A stretch of DNA of 64,000 bases from an uncultured Bryobacterales bacterium (GTDB lineage: Bacteria; Acidobacteriota; Terriglobia; Bryobacterales; UBA6623), in the NCBI GenBank assembly GCA_951813065.1, contig CATOTH010000002.1, forward strand, positions 868,001 through 932,000, written 5' to 3'. Positions 39,270 to 48,471 of the stretch are shown piece by piece (position 1 is the stretch's first letter; every line of letters starts with the position of its first letter). A model generated the notes under the pieces. That model saw nothing but the letters and a program-made list of their open reading frames with translations. It was not told where the DNA came from and did no database searches. Made by a program: the position numbers and the translations under genes.

Positions 39270-39385
39270 GCGCGACTCACGCCCGCTCGGGATCCTCCAT
39301 CGGGCCTCCTGTGCGCTTTTCTGACGTACTTCCAGCAGGTCTGTCATCTGATCCCTGATCACCACCTACACGACGCTGGGACACT

Positions 39386-40273
39386 CTAGCGACCGGCCTT
39401 CGCGAAGAACTCGGCCATGTCTTCGAACATCTGAGGGAAGTCGTTGCTGTAGTCCGTCCCGAGCCGGACCGTACACGTCAATCCGAACTCCTGCATCCTG
39501 TCCCGGAGCACATAGCCGAAACGAGGGTGGTGCACGCCCGTCCCCGGCCTGGCGTCGACGGGCACATCCCCTCCAGGGTCGGTGTAGAACAGAAAGGCGG
39601 GCGGGTCGTCGGGGGAGAGATGATGGATCGCTGACGCTTCTCTGTATAGGTCTGTCGATCGGCTGCCGCCGAATAGCTGGGCGAAGGCTGGATGGCTCGC
39701 CGTGGCCGGACTGATCCACTCGGCGATGTCCCGCGGGTCAAGCGTTGATTGTGCGCCCACCGTTCCCACGGCAGAGGGGCGAGTGGAGATCCTCTCCAGC
39801 GGATCCACCGCGTCCGGATCGGCCAGATCGTCGTGGAAGGCAAGCCACAGTGCCATGGCGGCACCCGCCGACCGTCCACTCACGACCAGGCGAGACGGGT
39901 CGAGGTCCCAGCGGTCGGCCTGACTCCGCACGAACTGGATCGCGCGGCCGCCATCGAGCATGGGACCGGGGAATCGGGCTTGCGTCGAGAACCGGTAGTT
40001 GGCCGAAACGACCGAGAACCCTCGTCGATGGCATGCTTGGAGTAGCGCCTGTGGTAAGTGACTCTTGTCACCACCTGTGAATCCTCCAGCATGGAAGTAA
40101 ACGACGACTGGTGAGGGCGATGGGCCGCCGGCTCGCCAAAGATCGAGCACGTTGCGCTCGTATTGCCCGTAGCGTACGTTCGCTTCGTCGGGCGGGGTCA
40201 TCACCCGCGGGCCTTGCGCAGTCAACGGGGCCGCGAGCAACACCACGAGCAGGCCGAACCCGGACAGCTTCAT
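39386..40273 (-). CDS. Secreted alpha/beta hydrolase (BD-FAE/acetyl-esterase-like)
   Basis: A 295-residue esterase-like protein with a signal peptide (SGFGLLVVLLAAPLTA). The oxyanion-hole motif VVYFHAGGFTGGDK and the nucleophile elbow VSGRSAGAAMAL (G-x-S-x-G) are typical of the hormone-sensitive-lipase/BD-FAE branch. The catalytic Asp is likely in FLFYTDPGGDVPV; the usual final His may be in HHPRFGYVL. Its start overlaps the stop of the upstream glycosidase-like gene by 4 bp, so the two are translationally coupled and probably act on the same exported polysaccharide. Confidence 0.78.
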   Translation of the reverse strand: MKLSGFGLLVVLLAAPLTAQGPRVMTPPDEANVRYGQYERNVLDLWRAGGPSPSPVVVYFHAGGFTGGDKSHLPQALLQACHRRGFSVVSANYRFSTQARFPGPMLDGGRAIQFVRSQADRWDLDPSRLVVSGRSAGAAMALWLAFHDDLADPDAVDPLERISTRPSAVGTVGAQSTLDPRDIAEWISPATASHPAFAQLFGGSRSTDLYREASAIHHLSPDDPPAFLFYTDPGGDVPVDARPGTGVHHPRFGYVLRDRMQEFGLTCTVRLGTDYSNDFPQMFEDMAEFFAKAGR

Positions 40274-42582
40274 TGTTTGGACCCCAATGCCGTGGAGTAG
40301 AGTTCGAAACGATTGAATCGGCGCATCGGCTCAACCGCATCGTAGTAGGGGTTGTCGAAGCGGTCAACGATTCCCGATTTGCGTGTACGATTCTCCAGGA
40401 AGGCGCACCAGTGCAGCCCCACAACGAACGGCTGCCGGAAGGCCACTTGCGCGAACTGTCGGTAAGCCTTGCCACGCGCCGCTTGGTCTGGGACGTAGGC
40501 CTGCGACTGGGGGGAGGGCGAGAGAATCTCGGTCGGCGCCAGATACAGCATGTCCGAGATCAAGATGGGCTTTCCGCTGAGTTCGTACCAGCGCGCCAGG
40601 TCGCTATCCAACTGGTCGATCCCGACAAAGTTGTTCACCAGTATGGCGTCGAAGTATTCGCCACTTAGCGCGATGATCCATTCCGGCGTATGGGGTGGTG
40701 CCCGGAAACGCGGACCGAAGATCAGGTGATTGGGATCGTAGCGGAGAATCGCTCGAGTCGTTACTTCGAAGTATCGCCGCAGAATGTTCTCGAGCTTGAG
40801 ACGGTCCGGCTCGTGGGCTAGATCGAGCTCTTCCGCCCAGGCGCCCGGGGCGGTGGACGTAAAGTCGGGTACGGCGACGTCGGCGTAGCCGATGAGGAGG
40901 GGATCGTCGGCCTTGTCTGCGCAACGGGAGCGCGCGAGGTAGTCCGCCCATTCTTCGAACTCCGGGTCGAAGACGTCCGGGAAGTGCGCTAGCGCATTGA
41001 ACGACTCGATCTCGGCAAAGGCGAGGTTGTACACGTACGGCAGACCCGCGCGCTCGAATTGCCGACGACTCCACTCCTGGGAGTGACGGATTACCGAACC
41101 GTCCTTACCCCAGACACCACCGACTAGCTCTTGGCTCCATCCGATCGTGTTGAACCCCCAAGAGCGCAATCGGCGGGCGATCCCTTCCTCGATCAACCGC
41201 TCCTCGCTACCTCCGTAGCGCTCCTCGAACACGCCGATGTTGTCGGGGTGATTGAGCGCGGCGAGATCGAGATGGTTGATGCCGGCGGAGAGGAAACCGT
41301 AGCCTGCGGGATCGACGAACCACCAACGGCCGTCCAGAAACTCAAGCCGAAAGTAGCCGGACGCTCGTGCATCTTGCACGACAGTTCCTCCGAAGCGGTC
41401 ACGGCGCATGTCTGCCGGGGCGTCACGTGCCGCTGAGAGTCCGACCTGGTAGAGCTCTTCCAAGTTGAACTGGCGCATGCGGTCAACCGCATCCTTGTAT
41501 GGGCGATCGTCGCCATCAAGGAGACCGGACTGCCTGCCACGGCTGCGTCCCAGCGCGCACCAGTGCCAGCCGATGACCATCGGCTTGGCATACGCTCTCC
41601 GTCCGAAGCGCTGGTAGGCCTCGCCGCGGGCGCGCTGGTCAGGTACGTAGCTGGGAGAGTCAGGGCTAGGATGCAGCACGTCAGTCGGGGCCAGATAGGC
41701 TGAATCAGCTAGCAGGATGGGCTTTCCAGTCAGGCGATGCCAACGGTCGAGATCGTCATCGAAAGAGTTGCCCGGTCGGTAGTATTCGAGTGAGAGGATG
41801 TCAATCGATTCGGCGGCGGCCGCCACGACTTCGGGCAGAACGCCGCTGACCCTTCCTCCGTCCAGCGGAATTGAGCGGTCCGCCTTGTAGCGGTCGCCAA
41901 GCAGGAGATGATTCGGGTCGTAGCGTCGGATCGAGTTGGCTATCACGTTGTAGTACTGGCGGGCGACTTCATCAATTCGGTCGCGCCCGACCTGTTGCGC
42001 CCAAAGCGGCCAGTTCGGCGCATCCGAGTAGAAGTACCCGACCAGCAATGGGTCGTTGCGGAGTTGCGCGCAGGTCTCACGCGCGACGCGGTCGCAATGG
42101 GCGGCGAACTGGTCGCCGAAGACATCGGGAAACTCTGCCTCGACGTACCACTCGATGTCGGTGAAGCGCAGCAGATGCGTGTACGGCATTCTGGCTTCGG
42201 CGTACTGCCGGGGGCCCCAACCGCGGGAGTGTTTGACGGGACCGGCCCCGAATTCGCTGAGAAGCTCCTGAGACCACCCAATCGTGTTGAAGCCCCAATC
42301 CCTCAGATGCTCGGAGACGAAGTGCACAGCCTCGGACGAGCGGTCTTCGTTGTAGTCCACATGATTCACCCCGGCCGAGAGAAAGCCGCGACCATCCGGG
42401 GTGATGAGCCACCATCGTCCCTGCGCTTGAGCAACTCGGAAGAATCCCGTCGGTTCGGATTGGATGGCGACAGTCCCGCCAAAGGCAGAGTCCGGCGACT
42501 CTCTCTTGAGGGTTGGAAATTCACAGCCGGTCGCCAGCACGATGGTCGCGACTGCGCACGCGGTGAGACGGCATTGGCCCAT
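40270..42582 (-). CDS. Lipoprotein with two tandem agarase-like glycoside-hydrolase-type domains
   Basis: A 770-residue lipoprotein (lipobox ending ATGC about 20 residues in). It consists of two homologous halves, about residues 45-395 and 395-765. Each begins with FFRV/YFRL...GRWW, then PDGRGFLSAGVNH or PAGYGFLSAGINH, WGFNTIGWSQEL, HSRGWGPRQ or HSQEWSRRQ, FPDVF, a YDPNHLxxGxR strand, GKPILxxDxxYLAPT and a GLHWCAF/GWHWCAL end. The pattern resembles TIM-barrel beta-agarase-like glycosidases, with candidate Glu/Asp acids in several of these segments. The ATG follows TAGACT by 9 nt. Substrate unknown. Confidence 0.65.
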   Translation of the reverse strand: MGQCRLTACAVATIVLATGCEFPTLKRESPDSAFGGTVAIQSEPTGFFRVAQAQGRWWLITPDGRGFLSAGVNHVDYNEDRSSEAVHFVSEHLRDWGFNTIGWSQELLSEFGAGPVKHSRGWGPRQYAEARMPYTHLLRFTDIEWYVEAEFPDVFGDQFAAHCDRVARETCAQLRNDPLLVGYFYSDAPNWPLWAQQVGRDRIDEVARQYYNVIANSIRRYDPNHLLLGDRYKADRSIPLDGGRVSGVLPEVVAAAAESIDILSLEYYRPGNSFDDDLDRWHRLTGKPILLADSAYLAPTDVLHPSPDSPSYVPDQRARGEAYQRFGRRAYAKPMVIGWHWCALGRSRGRQSGLLDGDDRPYKDAVDRMRQFNLEELYQVGLSAARDAPADMRRDRFGGTVVQDARASGYFRLEFLDGRWWFVDPAGYGFLSAGINHLDLAALNHPDNIGVFEERYGGSEERLIEEGIARRLRSWGFNTIGWSQELVGGVWGKDGSVIRHSQEWSRRQFERAGLPYVYNLAFAEIESFNALAHFPDVFDPEFEEWADYLARSRCADKADDPLLIGYADVAVPDFTSTAPGAWAEELDLAHEPDRLKLENILRRYFEVTTRAILRYDPNHLIFGPRFRAPPHTPEWIIALSGEYFDAILVNNFVGIDQLDSDLARWYELSGKPILISDMLYLAPTEILSPSPQSQAYVPDQAARGKAYRQFAQVAFRQPFVVGLHWCAFLENRTRKSGIVDRFDNPYYDAVEPMRRFNRFELYSTALGSKQ

Positions 42583-42591
42583 CCTGCATAC

Positions 42592-42619
42592 AGTCTACGT
42601 TCCAATCGAGATGGATCAA
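42592..42619 (-). promoter_or_regulatory. Candidate promoter of the duplicated glycosidase-like gene
   Basis: On the minus strand, TTGATC (42619-42614), a 16-bp spacer and TAGACT (42597-42592) precede the ATG at 42582 by only 9 nt, implying a leaderless or nearly leaderless transcript. Confidence 0.45.
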
Positions 42620-42869
42620 GCCCTTCCCGGCCTAGCGGGTTGCGGCCAGCCAAGCCTCGCGAGTGGATCGCCGGAACCGTGTCGTGTCGCACGATATGGG
42701 CCCGCTTGGGTGCACGGTCCGATCGAGAAACTCGACGCAGGTCGCCAGGAGCATAGAGCCAGAGGCGTGAGCCCTGCCCACTGCACTCACGCTGAGAGTC
42801 TGGTGGCAGACTCCCGCGATACTCCCGCCGCCGATCCCGGATCGCGCCGATACTCTTTGCTCAGGGCAG

Positions 42870-43448
42870 TCATTCTGAGCTCGGCGCCTCTCCGGATGTT
42901 CCCGCTTGTTCGATCAACAGGGTGACGGCCTTCCTGTCTTTCTTGATTCCCAACACGTAGCCGAGTATCGTCATTCCGCCCCAGATCACGGCAAGCACCA
43001 AGGGCTCTCCGTCTTCACAGCCCTCACAGTCGCCAATGATGCTTGCCCCAAGAAAAAGGCCGCCTACAGAAAACAATGACGTGAGAACAGCTCTCCACTT
43101 CCCTTTGTGCCGGGTGAAATGAACCGTAGCGATCCGATCAGGTGGGATTTCTCTGAGCCCAGACTTCGCCTCATTCGGGCCTGCGTTCTGCTGGATGTCC
43201 ACCACCACGAATCCATCCTGGACTTTCTTGACCCGGCCTACGAGAGTGCTTCCGTCCGCAAGGATGGCATCGACTCGCTTGCCCTTGAGCAACTTGCGCA
43301 ATTGCTTGGTCTCCGAAGGGCTGACCGACAGCACCTGAGTCCCAGCACCCAGGGCACTACCCGCCATCAGCAGCCACACGCACTGCGACAGGGCAATTAT
43401 CCGCCTCCATGATTGGCAGATCCCCGCTGCTTGCCAAGCGAGTTGCAT
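42870..43448 (-). CDS. Small membrane-anchored protein of unknown function
   Basis: I do not recognise it. The 192-residue product has an N-terminal hydrophobic segment that could be a signal (IALSQCVWLLMAGSALGA), a beta-rich middle that reads like an SH3-type or LSm-like barrel (GKRVDAILADGSTLVGRVKK), and two C-terminal membrane spans (LTSLFSVGGLFLGASIIG and LVLAVIWGGMTILGYVLG) separated by DCEGCEDGE. The ATG at 43448 is chosen because the signal starts there. It precedes the divergent HNH pair. Confidence 0.5.
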   Translation of the reverse strand: MQLAWQAAGICQSWRRIIALSQCVWLLMAGSALGAGTQVLSVSPSETKQLRKLLKGKRVDAILADGSTLVGRVKKVQDGFVVVDIQQNAGPNEAKSGLREIPPDRIATVHFTRHKGKWRAVLTSLFSVGGLFLGASIIGDCEGCEDGEPLVLAVIWGGMTILGYVLGIKKDRKAVTLLIEQAGTSGEAPSSE

Positions 43449-43782
43449 TCCTGAACTCCCGCCCTGGAGCACAGCATACTTGCTGGCGATCCGAGAGACG
43501 TGACCGACCCATTGGCTGTGTCGGATGAACTGGAGAACGGAGAACGACCAAGACACCTCCGTCGCCAGCTGGTGCCGTTCCGTAGCGTGTGGCAAGTGGG
43601 ATCGGCCAGGTTCGCCACGTCCGTGCCGGCCACTCGGTCAATACCGGCCAGGAACGAGCCGGGAAGGACCAAGGGCCCACAATCGAAAACACGCATATGG
43701 TAATGTTCCTCAGTTGGCTGTTTGGAGCATGGACCGGCCGGATCCTGCCAATCCGGCATTCGTCCCGTGCCGATAGGTGACG
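43449..43782. other. Divergent intergenic region upstream of the HNH pair
   Basis: A 334-bp stretch between the small membrane protein and the first HNH gene. I see no convincing gene on either strand. The only notable structure is the inverted repeat at 43737-43757, listed separately. Confidence 0.4.
43737..43757 (+). promoter_or_regulatory. Inverted repeat GCCGGAT-N7-ATCCGGC upstream of the HNH pair
   Basis: Perfect 7-bp arms (43737-43743 and 43751-43757) with a 7-bp spacer, ending 26 bp before the ATG at 43783. It may be an operator for the nuclease operon. Confidence 0.4.
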
Positions 43783-44700
43783 ATGGGCATCAACCTCGTA
43801 GTAGCGGTTACTGACAGCGACTGGTTCGAGATGCTCCGTCGGCAGCCTGACTTGGACGAAGTCAACTTCTGGTCGCCCAGTGAGAAGAATTTCAAGGCGC
43901 TAACCCCGGGTGAACTCTTCCTGTTCAAGTTACACGCGCCGCGCAACTTCATCGTGGGCGGAGGGGTTTTCACCCATGCCAATACGATGCCGTGTTCGCT
44001 TGCCTGGGAAGCGTTCGGCGAGGCGAACGGCGCTAGATCGGCAACGCAAATGCGCAAGCACATTGTCAAGTACCGAAGAAACGAATCAGATGATCGGACC
44101 GATTTCACAATCGGTTGCCGGATCCTGACACAGCCGTGTTTCTTCGAGGAGCGCGACTGGATTCCAGTGCCGAGAAACTGGGCTAAGAACATCGTTTCCT
44201 TCAAGGGATATAACACGGCACAGTCCGACGGCCTTCAACTGTGGGAGTCTTTCACGGACCGCCTGCGCAGAGGCCAACAGGAAATGGGTGCCGGGCCCTC
44301 CGAGCGCTACGGGGAACCGCAGTTGATGCGCACGCGGCTCGGCCAGGGCTCGTTTCGGGTTCTGGTCACTGACCTTTATGGACGGCGGTGCGCGGTTACG
44401 CAGGAACGGACCCTTCCGGCCCTCGAGGCGGCGCACATCCGCCCGTATTCAGATGGCGGAGAGCACAGCCCCCGGAACGGCCTGCTGCTGCGTCGCGATA
44501 TCCACCGGCTGTTTGACACAGGGTATGTGACCGTCACCCCGGAACTCGACTTCGAGGTCAGCCCGCGGATCCGTGAGGAGTTCGAGAACGGCAGGCATTA
44601 CTACGCCCTTCACGGTAAGCGGATTGCCACGCCCCATACACTCAGTCAACGTCCGGATCGCCGTGCGTTGACTTGGCACAACGAGCACTGCTTCAGGTAA
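43783..44700 (+). CDS. HNH restriction-type endonuclease (COG3440-like) with N-terminal EVE/reader-like domain
   Basis: A 305-residue protein. The N-terminal half, with DEVNFWSPSEKNF, GELFLFKLHAPRNFIVGGG, AWEAFGEANG and IGCRIL, resembles the reader half of COG3440 predicted restriction endonucleases and may bind modified bases. The C-terminal half has the HNH signature CAVTQERTLPALEAAHIRP, then NGLLLRRDIHRLFD. The ATG at 43783 follows AGGTG closely; a GTG at 43777 is an alternative. A second HNH gene follows after 6 bp and no methyltransferase is near, which suggests modification-dependent cleavage. Confidence 0.75.
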   Translation: MGINLVVAVTDSDWFEMLRRQPDLDEVNFWSPSEKNFKALTPGELFLFKLHAPRNFIVGGGVFTHANTMPCSLAWEAFGEANGARSATQMRKHIVKYRRNESDDRTDFTIGCRILTQPCFFEERDWIPVPRNWAKNIVSFKGYNTAQSDGLQLWESFTDRLRRGQQEMGAGPSERYGEPQLMRTRLGQGSFRVLVTDLYGRRCAVTQERTLPALEAAHIRPYSDGGEHSPRNGLLLRRDIHRLFDTGYVTVTPELDFEVSPRIREEFENGRHYYALHGKRIATPHTLSQRPDRRALTWHNEHCFR

Positions 44701-44706
44701 CGATCG

Positions 44707-45696
44707 GTGGTCCGGATGGCTGACGAAGATCGTGACGCCCGGATGCGCTTGGCGGCATTCGAGCACGTTCGAAGGCTGGCCGAAATCCATGACCATCTCG
44801 CGGCACGAGAACTGAGGCCCGGCTTTGTCTTTGAAGGCGAGCGAATCCCGCTCGTGAATCCTCAGCGAGGAATTTTCAAGCCGCGCCAGATGCGCTTCCT
44901 CCTATCGATCAAGACGGTGTTCCCAAAACCGGGCAGCAAGGTCTGGTACGACGACCAGCGCGAGGTCCACCGGCAGATTTACGAGGGTGACGAATCGGTC
45001 GACTACGCCTTCATGGGGCAAGATCCGAATGCCGCTGACAATCGCTGGCTGCGCGACGCGTTCGAGCGACAAGTGCCGGTCGTCTATTTCCTGGGCATTG
45101 CTCCAGGCCGTTACCAAGCAATCCTGCCAGCCTTCATCTCGGGGTGGGACGCCAAGGCGCTGAAGGCGAGTGTGGCGTTTGGAGCACCGATGCAAGGGGC
45201 GCTGCAGCAGGCGCAAGGGCTGCACGGAGCCGAAGGGTCCCTGCAAGCCATCATCGGTTCCTACCCGGACAGTCCTTTGGAACGCCGTTACGCGCTGCAA
45301 GCTGTCCAGCGCCGTCTGCACCAATCGTCGTTCCGCGAAGCGATCATCACTGCCTATGGCGGCCGTTGCGCGCTGTCGGGGATACCTGAACCGCTACTGC
45401 TGGATGCGGCGCACATCATCTCGGACAAGGATGAGCAATTTGGCCAGCCCGTGATTCCCAACGGGATCCCGCTCTCGAAGATCCATCACGCTGCGTTCGA
45501 TGCGCATTTGATAGGCATTGATCCCGACTACCGCCTGCATGTCTCTGATCGGCTACTTGACAGGGAAGACGGGCCCTTGCTCGAAGGCCTGAAAGGACTC
45601 GCAGGTGGGACGATTCACTTGCCTAGGCGCATTCAAGACCAACCGGACCGGGGGCGGCTTGAGATTCGTTTTGAGCGCTTCAAAGTGGCGGCCTAA
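44707..45696 (+). CDS. Second HNH restriction-type endonuclease
   Basis: A 329-residue HNH protein in the same operon. The N-terminal region (GFVFEGERIPLVNPQRGIFK, WRYDDQ-like WYDDQREVHRQ, DYAFMGQDPNAADNRWLRDA, VPVVYFLGIAPGRYQAILPA) is a recurrent partner domain of HNH restriction proteins, probably nucleic-acid recognition. The C-terminal HNH reads CALSGIPEPLLLDAAHI, then PNGIPLSKIHHAAFDAHLIG. A start at the GTG 44707 has AGGTAA 6 nt upstream; an ATG at 44716 is possible. Its last 17 bp overlap the end of the convergent larA-like gene. Confidence 0.78.
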   Translation: MVRMADEDRDARMRLAAFEHVRRLAEIHDHLAARELRPGFVFEGERIPLVNPQRGIFKPRQMRFLLSIKTVFPKPGSKVWYDDQREVHRQIYEGDESVDYAFMGQDPNAADNRWLRDAFERQVPVVYFLGIAPGRYQAILPAFISGWDAKALKASVAFGAPMQGALQQAQGLHGAEGSLQAIIGSYPDSPLERRYALQAVQRRLHQSSFREAIITAYGGRCALSGIPEPLLLDAAHIISDKDEQFGQPVIPNGIPLSKIHHAAFDAHLIGIDPDYRLHVSDRLLDREDGPLLEGLKGLAGGTIHLPRRIQDQPDRGRLEIRFERFKVAA

Positions 45697-47002
45697 GCGT
45701 CGACCGGCCGCTGTCAGCATCGCGGTCGGTCCCCTGACCCACTTGCGAGAACACGTAGGGGCCCTCGGGAATCACCACGACTCGGGCGGAGCTGTCGAGT
45801 CGGCCGATCATGGCGTCGACCGCTTCTTGCGGATCCTCGTGGGCCGGGCCCCAGAGCTTGTTCCTGTCTGCCGCGGCCAAGCCCGGGACACAGAACGACA
45901 GCCGCGCGCGTCTCGCGACCATCGCCAGCTTTTCGGCTTGCCACTGGTCGACTTGCACGGTCCGGCCGGAGAGGGCCTCAAGGAGTCCCTCGGAATCGGG
46001 TGAATTCCGCACAAGGCTACTGAACTCCGGTCCCCCCAGCCCCTCCTTGCAAGCTGCCGCGAGCAGGATTTCTCCTCCCTCACGCACAACATGCGCCGCA
46101 GCAGTGAGGCCCTTGACCGCTTGGTAGAAGGTCAGGTCCAGCGGATAGCCTCCCGATGTCGTGATCACCGCGTCTGCAGGCTCATCGACCCGGGCAAGTG
46201 TCGATTGGCGCACGAAGTCCACGCCACTGGCGTGGGCGGCTACAGGTTCGCCTGCGAAGACTGCTGCGATCGCTCGCGTGTCGGTCAATGCCACGTCGAC
46301 CATGAAGTCGTGACCAGCCATCGCGGCGATTTCGAGCAGTTCCCGGTGAAGGGGGTTGTCGGGAAACGATCCCTCCGTAGCGTTCGGATCGCGCATGTAC
46401 AGCGGACTATGGAGCCGCTTGATCGTCCGCTCGCCCGCCAATCCGATCGAGATCAACTTGCGACCGCCAGAGAATCCTGCCATCAGGTGGGGTTCGATGA
46501 AGCCGATCGTTATGTGCAGGTCGGCTTCGACGAAAGCCTGGTCCACGAACGCCGGTGTGCCCGATGATGTCTCTCCCAGGTAGACCTGTTCCTCGATCTC
46601 CCGGGCGCGATGCGATTGCACGGGATGGCGCTCAAGCAGGTCCGGCCCCAGGATCTCGACCAGCTCTTCGGCGGTCGCCTCTCGGTGCAAGCCGGTCGCG
46701 ATCAGGATCGTAATGTTCTCAGCCGGAATGCCTCCGGCCTCGAGGGCTCCGATCACGTGCGGCAGCACGGTCTGGTTCGGTGCCGGCCGAGTAATGTCGC
46801 AAACCGCAATCGCGGCGCTGCGCTTTCCGCGTGCGAGTTCATCCAGTCGGGGGCTTCCAATCGGGTTGGCGAGAGCGGATGCAATCCCGGAGTCTTCGTC
46901 TGGCAGCCCGGCTGCGAACCGGGGTCTCAGCACCTCCGTGTCGAGGCTGTCAGGCAGGGTGACCTCGGCTCCGCATCTGTCAAAGGCCAGACTGATGTCC
47001 AT
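45680..47002 (-). CDS. LarA-family nickel-dependent racemase (lactate racemase-like)
   Basis: A 440-residue LarA-family protein. The N-terminal nucleotide-like domain contains CDITRPAPNQTVLPHVI and IATGLHREATAEEL; the catalytic Lys and His of the nickel-pincer cofactor are in EPHLMAGFSGGRKLISIGL and KRLHS. LarB, LarC and LarE are not adjacent. The C terminus carries about 17 extra residues that overlap the convergent HNH gene. It is divergent from a sodium:alanine/glycine symporter, so the substrate could be a 2-hydroxy acid or other small racemisable acid; lactate is not proven. Confidence 0.8.
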   Translation of the reverse strand: MDISLAFDRCGAEVTLPDSLDTEVLRPRFAAGLPDEDSGIASALANPIGSPRLDELARGKRSAAIAVCDITRPAPNQTVLPHVIGALEAGGIPAENITILIATGLHREATAEELVEILGPDLLERHPVQSHRAREIEEQVYLGETSSGTPAFVDQAFVEADLHITIGFIEPHLMAGFSGGRKLISIGLAGERTIKRLHSPLYMRDPNATEGSFPDNPLHRELLEIAAMAGHDFMVDVALTDTRAIAAVFAGEPVAAHASGVDFVRQSTLARVDEPADAVITTSGGYPLDLTFYQAVKGLTAAAHVVREGGEILLAAACKEGLGGPEFSSLVRNSPDSEGLLEALSGRTVQVDQWQAEKLAMVARRARLSFCVPGLAAADRNKLWGPAHEDPQEAVDAMIGRLDSSARVVVIPEGPYVFSQVGQGTDRDADSGRSTLRPPL

Positions 47003-47079
47003 CGCGTCTCTTCCATCATGCAGTGCGCTTTGGGTCTGCGCGCCGCGATACACCTAGAATGGTCCGAGGCATTCCGTCC

Positions 47080-48420
47080 ATGGATTGGATTCTAGAACTC
47101 AATAGTACCGTCAATTCCATCGTTTGGGGCCCGCCGATGCTGTTCCTGCTGATAGGCACCGGCATCCTCTTGACGATTGCGACGCGCGGGGTGCAGTTCC
47201 GCAAGTTCCTGTTTGGCGGCCGTCAGGTGTTGGGTCTGGACCGGCCGGCCTCCGGTGAAGGAGCGGTTTCCGGATATAAGGCCCTGGCGACGTCCCTTTC
47301 CGCGACGGTGGGCGTGGGAAACATCGCCGGCATTCCGATCGCAATCACGGCTGGCGGTCCCGGCGCCATCTTTTGGCTCTTCGTGGCTGGCCTCTTCGGC
47401 ATGGCGACCAAGTTCGCCGAGATCGCGATAGCCCTGCAGTTCCGGGAGAAAGACCCCAATGGCGAGATGCGTGGCGGTGCCATGTACGTCCTCGCAAAGG
47501 GATTCCGGATGCCGTGGTTCGGCTCCGTGTTCGCGGCGCTCTGCGCGCTGGCCGCCTTCGGCATCGGCAATCTGATTCAGGGAAACAGTGTGGCGGCCGC
47601 CATGCAGGTGTCGTTCGGTGTTCCGAACTGGGTGACAGGCCTGGCACTGGTCGCCGCGACCGCGCTGGTCGTGCTGGGGGGCCTGCACCGCATTGCCGAG
47701 GTCGCTTCCGTGCTCGTCCCCGTGATGTGCGGCACCTACGTACTTTGCGCCCTGTACGTGGTGCTCACCAATTGGAGCGAACTCCCGGGCGTCGTGGCCC
47801 TCGTGCTGGATTCGGCGTTCACCGGGCACGCCGCGGTTGGAGGCTTCGCGGGGGCGGCTGTCACGAGTGCCATTCGCAGCGGCATCGCCAGGGGGCTCCT
47901 TTCCAACGAAGCCGGCCTTGGAAGCGCGCCCATCGTGCATGCTGCGGCGGTGACCGATCACGCGATTCGCCAAGCGACATACGGCATCTTCGGCGTCTTC
48001 ATAGACACCATCGTCGTGTGCATGCTGACCGCGAGCACCGTCTTGTTGACCGGAGCGTGGACAACCGACCTGGAGGGATTGGGGATTGCGGCCCATGCGT
48101 TTCAGGAGGGACTTCCCGGGGCCTGGGGGGGCACCATGGTTTCCGTTGCCGTCGCGCTTTTCGGGTTCTCCACGATCCTCGGATGGGCGTACTACGGCGA
48201 GACAGGCTTCACTTATCTCTTTGGCGTTCGCGGCATTCTCCTGTACCGGATAGCGTGGTCGGCGATGGTGTACGTTGGGGCCATCGGCGGCTTGCAGGCG
48301 GTCTGGGATCTCACGGACACGATGAATGCCCTGATGGCGATCCCCAACTTGTTCGCCGTCCTCGGGTCTGTCGGCCTCTTGCGCCGGCTCATGCGCGAAT
48401 TCTTCCCGCCGAACGGTTAG
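47080..48420 (+). CDS. Alanine/glycine:cation symporter (AGCS family)
   Basis: A 446-residue inner-membrane carrier with 10-11 spans. The AGCS signature segments are LATSLSATVGVGNIAGIPIA, GPGAIFWLFVAGLFGMATKF, GLLSNEAGLGSAPIVHAAA and FGFSTILGWAYYGETGF. It imports D/L-alanine or glycine with Na+ or H+. The ATG at 47080 follows GAGG by 11 nt, and TAGAAT at 47055-47060 is a plausible -10; an upstream ATG at 47059 is less likely. Divergent from the larA-like gene with 77 bp between starts. Confidence 0.92.
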   Translation: MDWILELNSTVNSIVWGPPMLFLLIGTGILLTIATRGVQFRKFLFGGRQVLGLDRPASGEGAVSGYKALATSLSATVGVGNIAGIPIAITAGGPGAIFWLFVAGLFGMATKFAEIAIALQFREKDPNGEMRGGAMYVLAKGFRMPWFGSVFAALCALAAFGIGNLIQGNSVAAAMQVSFGVPNWVTGLALVAATALVVLGGLHRIAEVASVLVPVMCGTYVLCALYVVLTNWSELPGVVALVLDSAFTGHAAVGGFAGAAVTSAIRSGIARGLLSNEAGLGSAPIVHAAAVTDHAIRQATYGIFGVFIDTIVVCMLTASTVLLTGAWTTDLEGLGIAAHAFQEGLPGAWGGTMVSVAVALFGFSTILGWAYYGETGFTYLFGVRGILLYRIAWSAMVYVGAIGGLQAVWDLTDTMNALMAIPNLFAVLGSVGLLRRLMREFFPPNG

Positions 48421-48471
48421 CGCCCGGTTCCGGCAGGGCCTTTCAGGTCGCGCGGTACACTGTTGGCCGGA

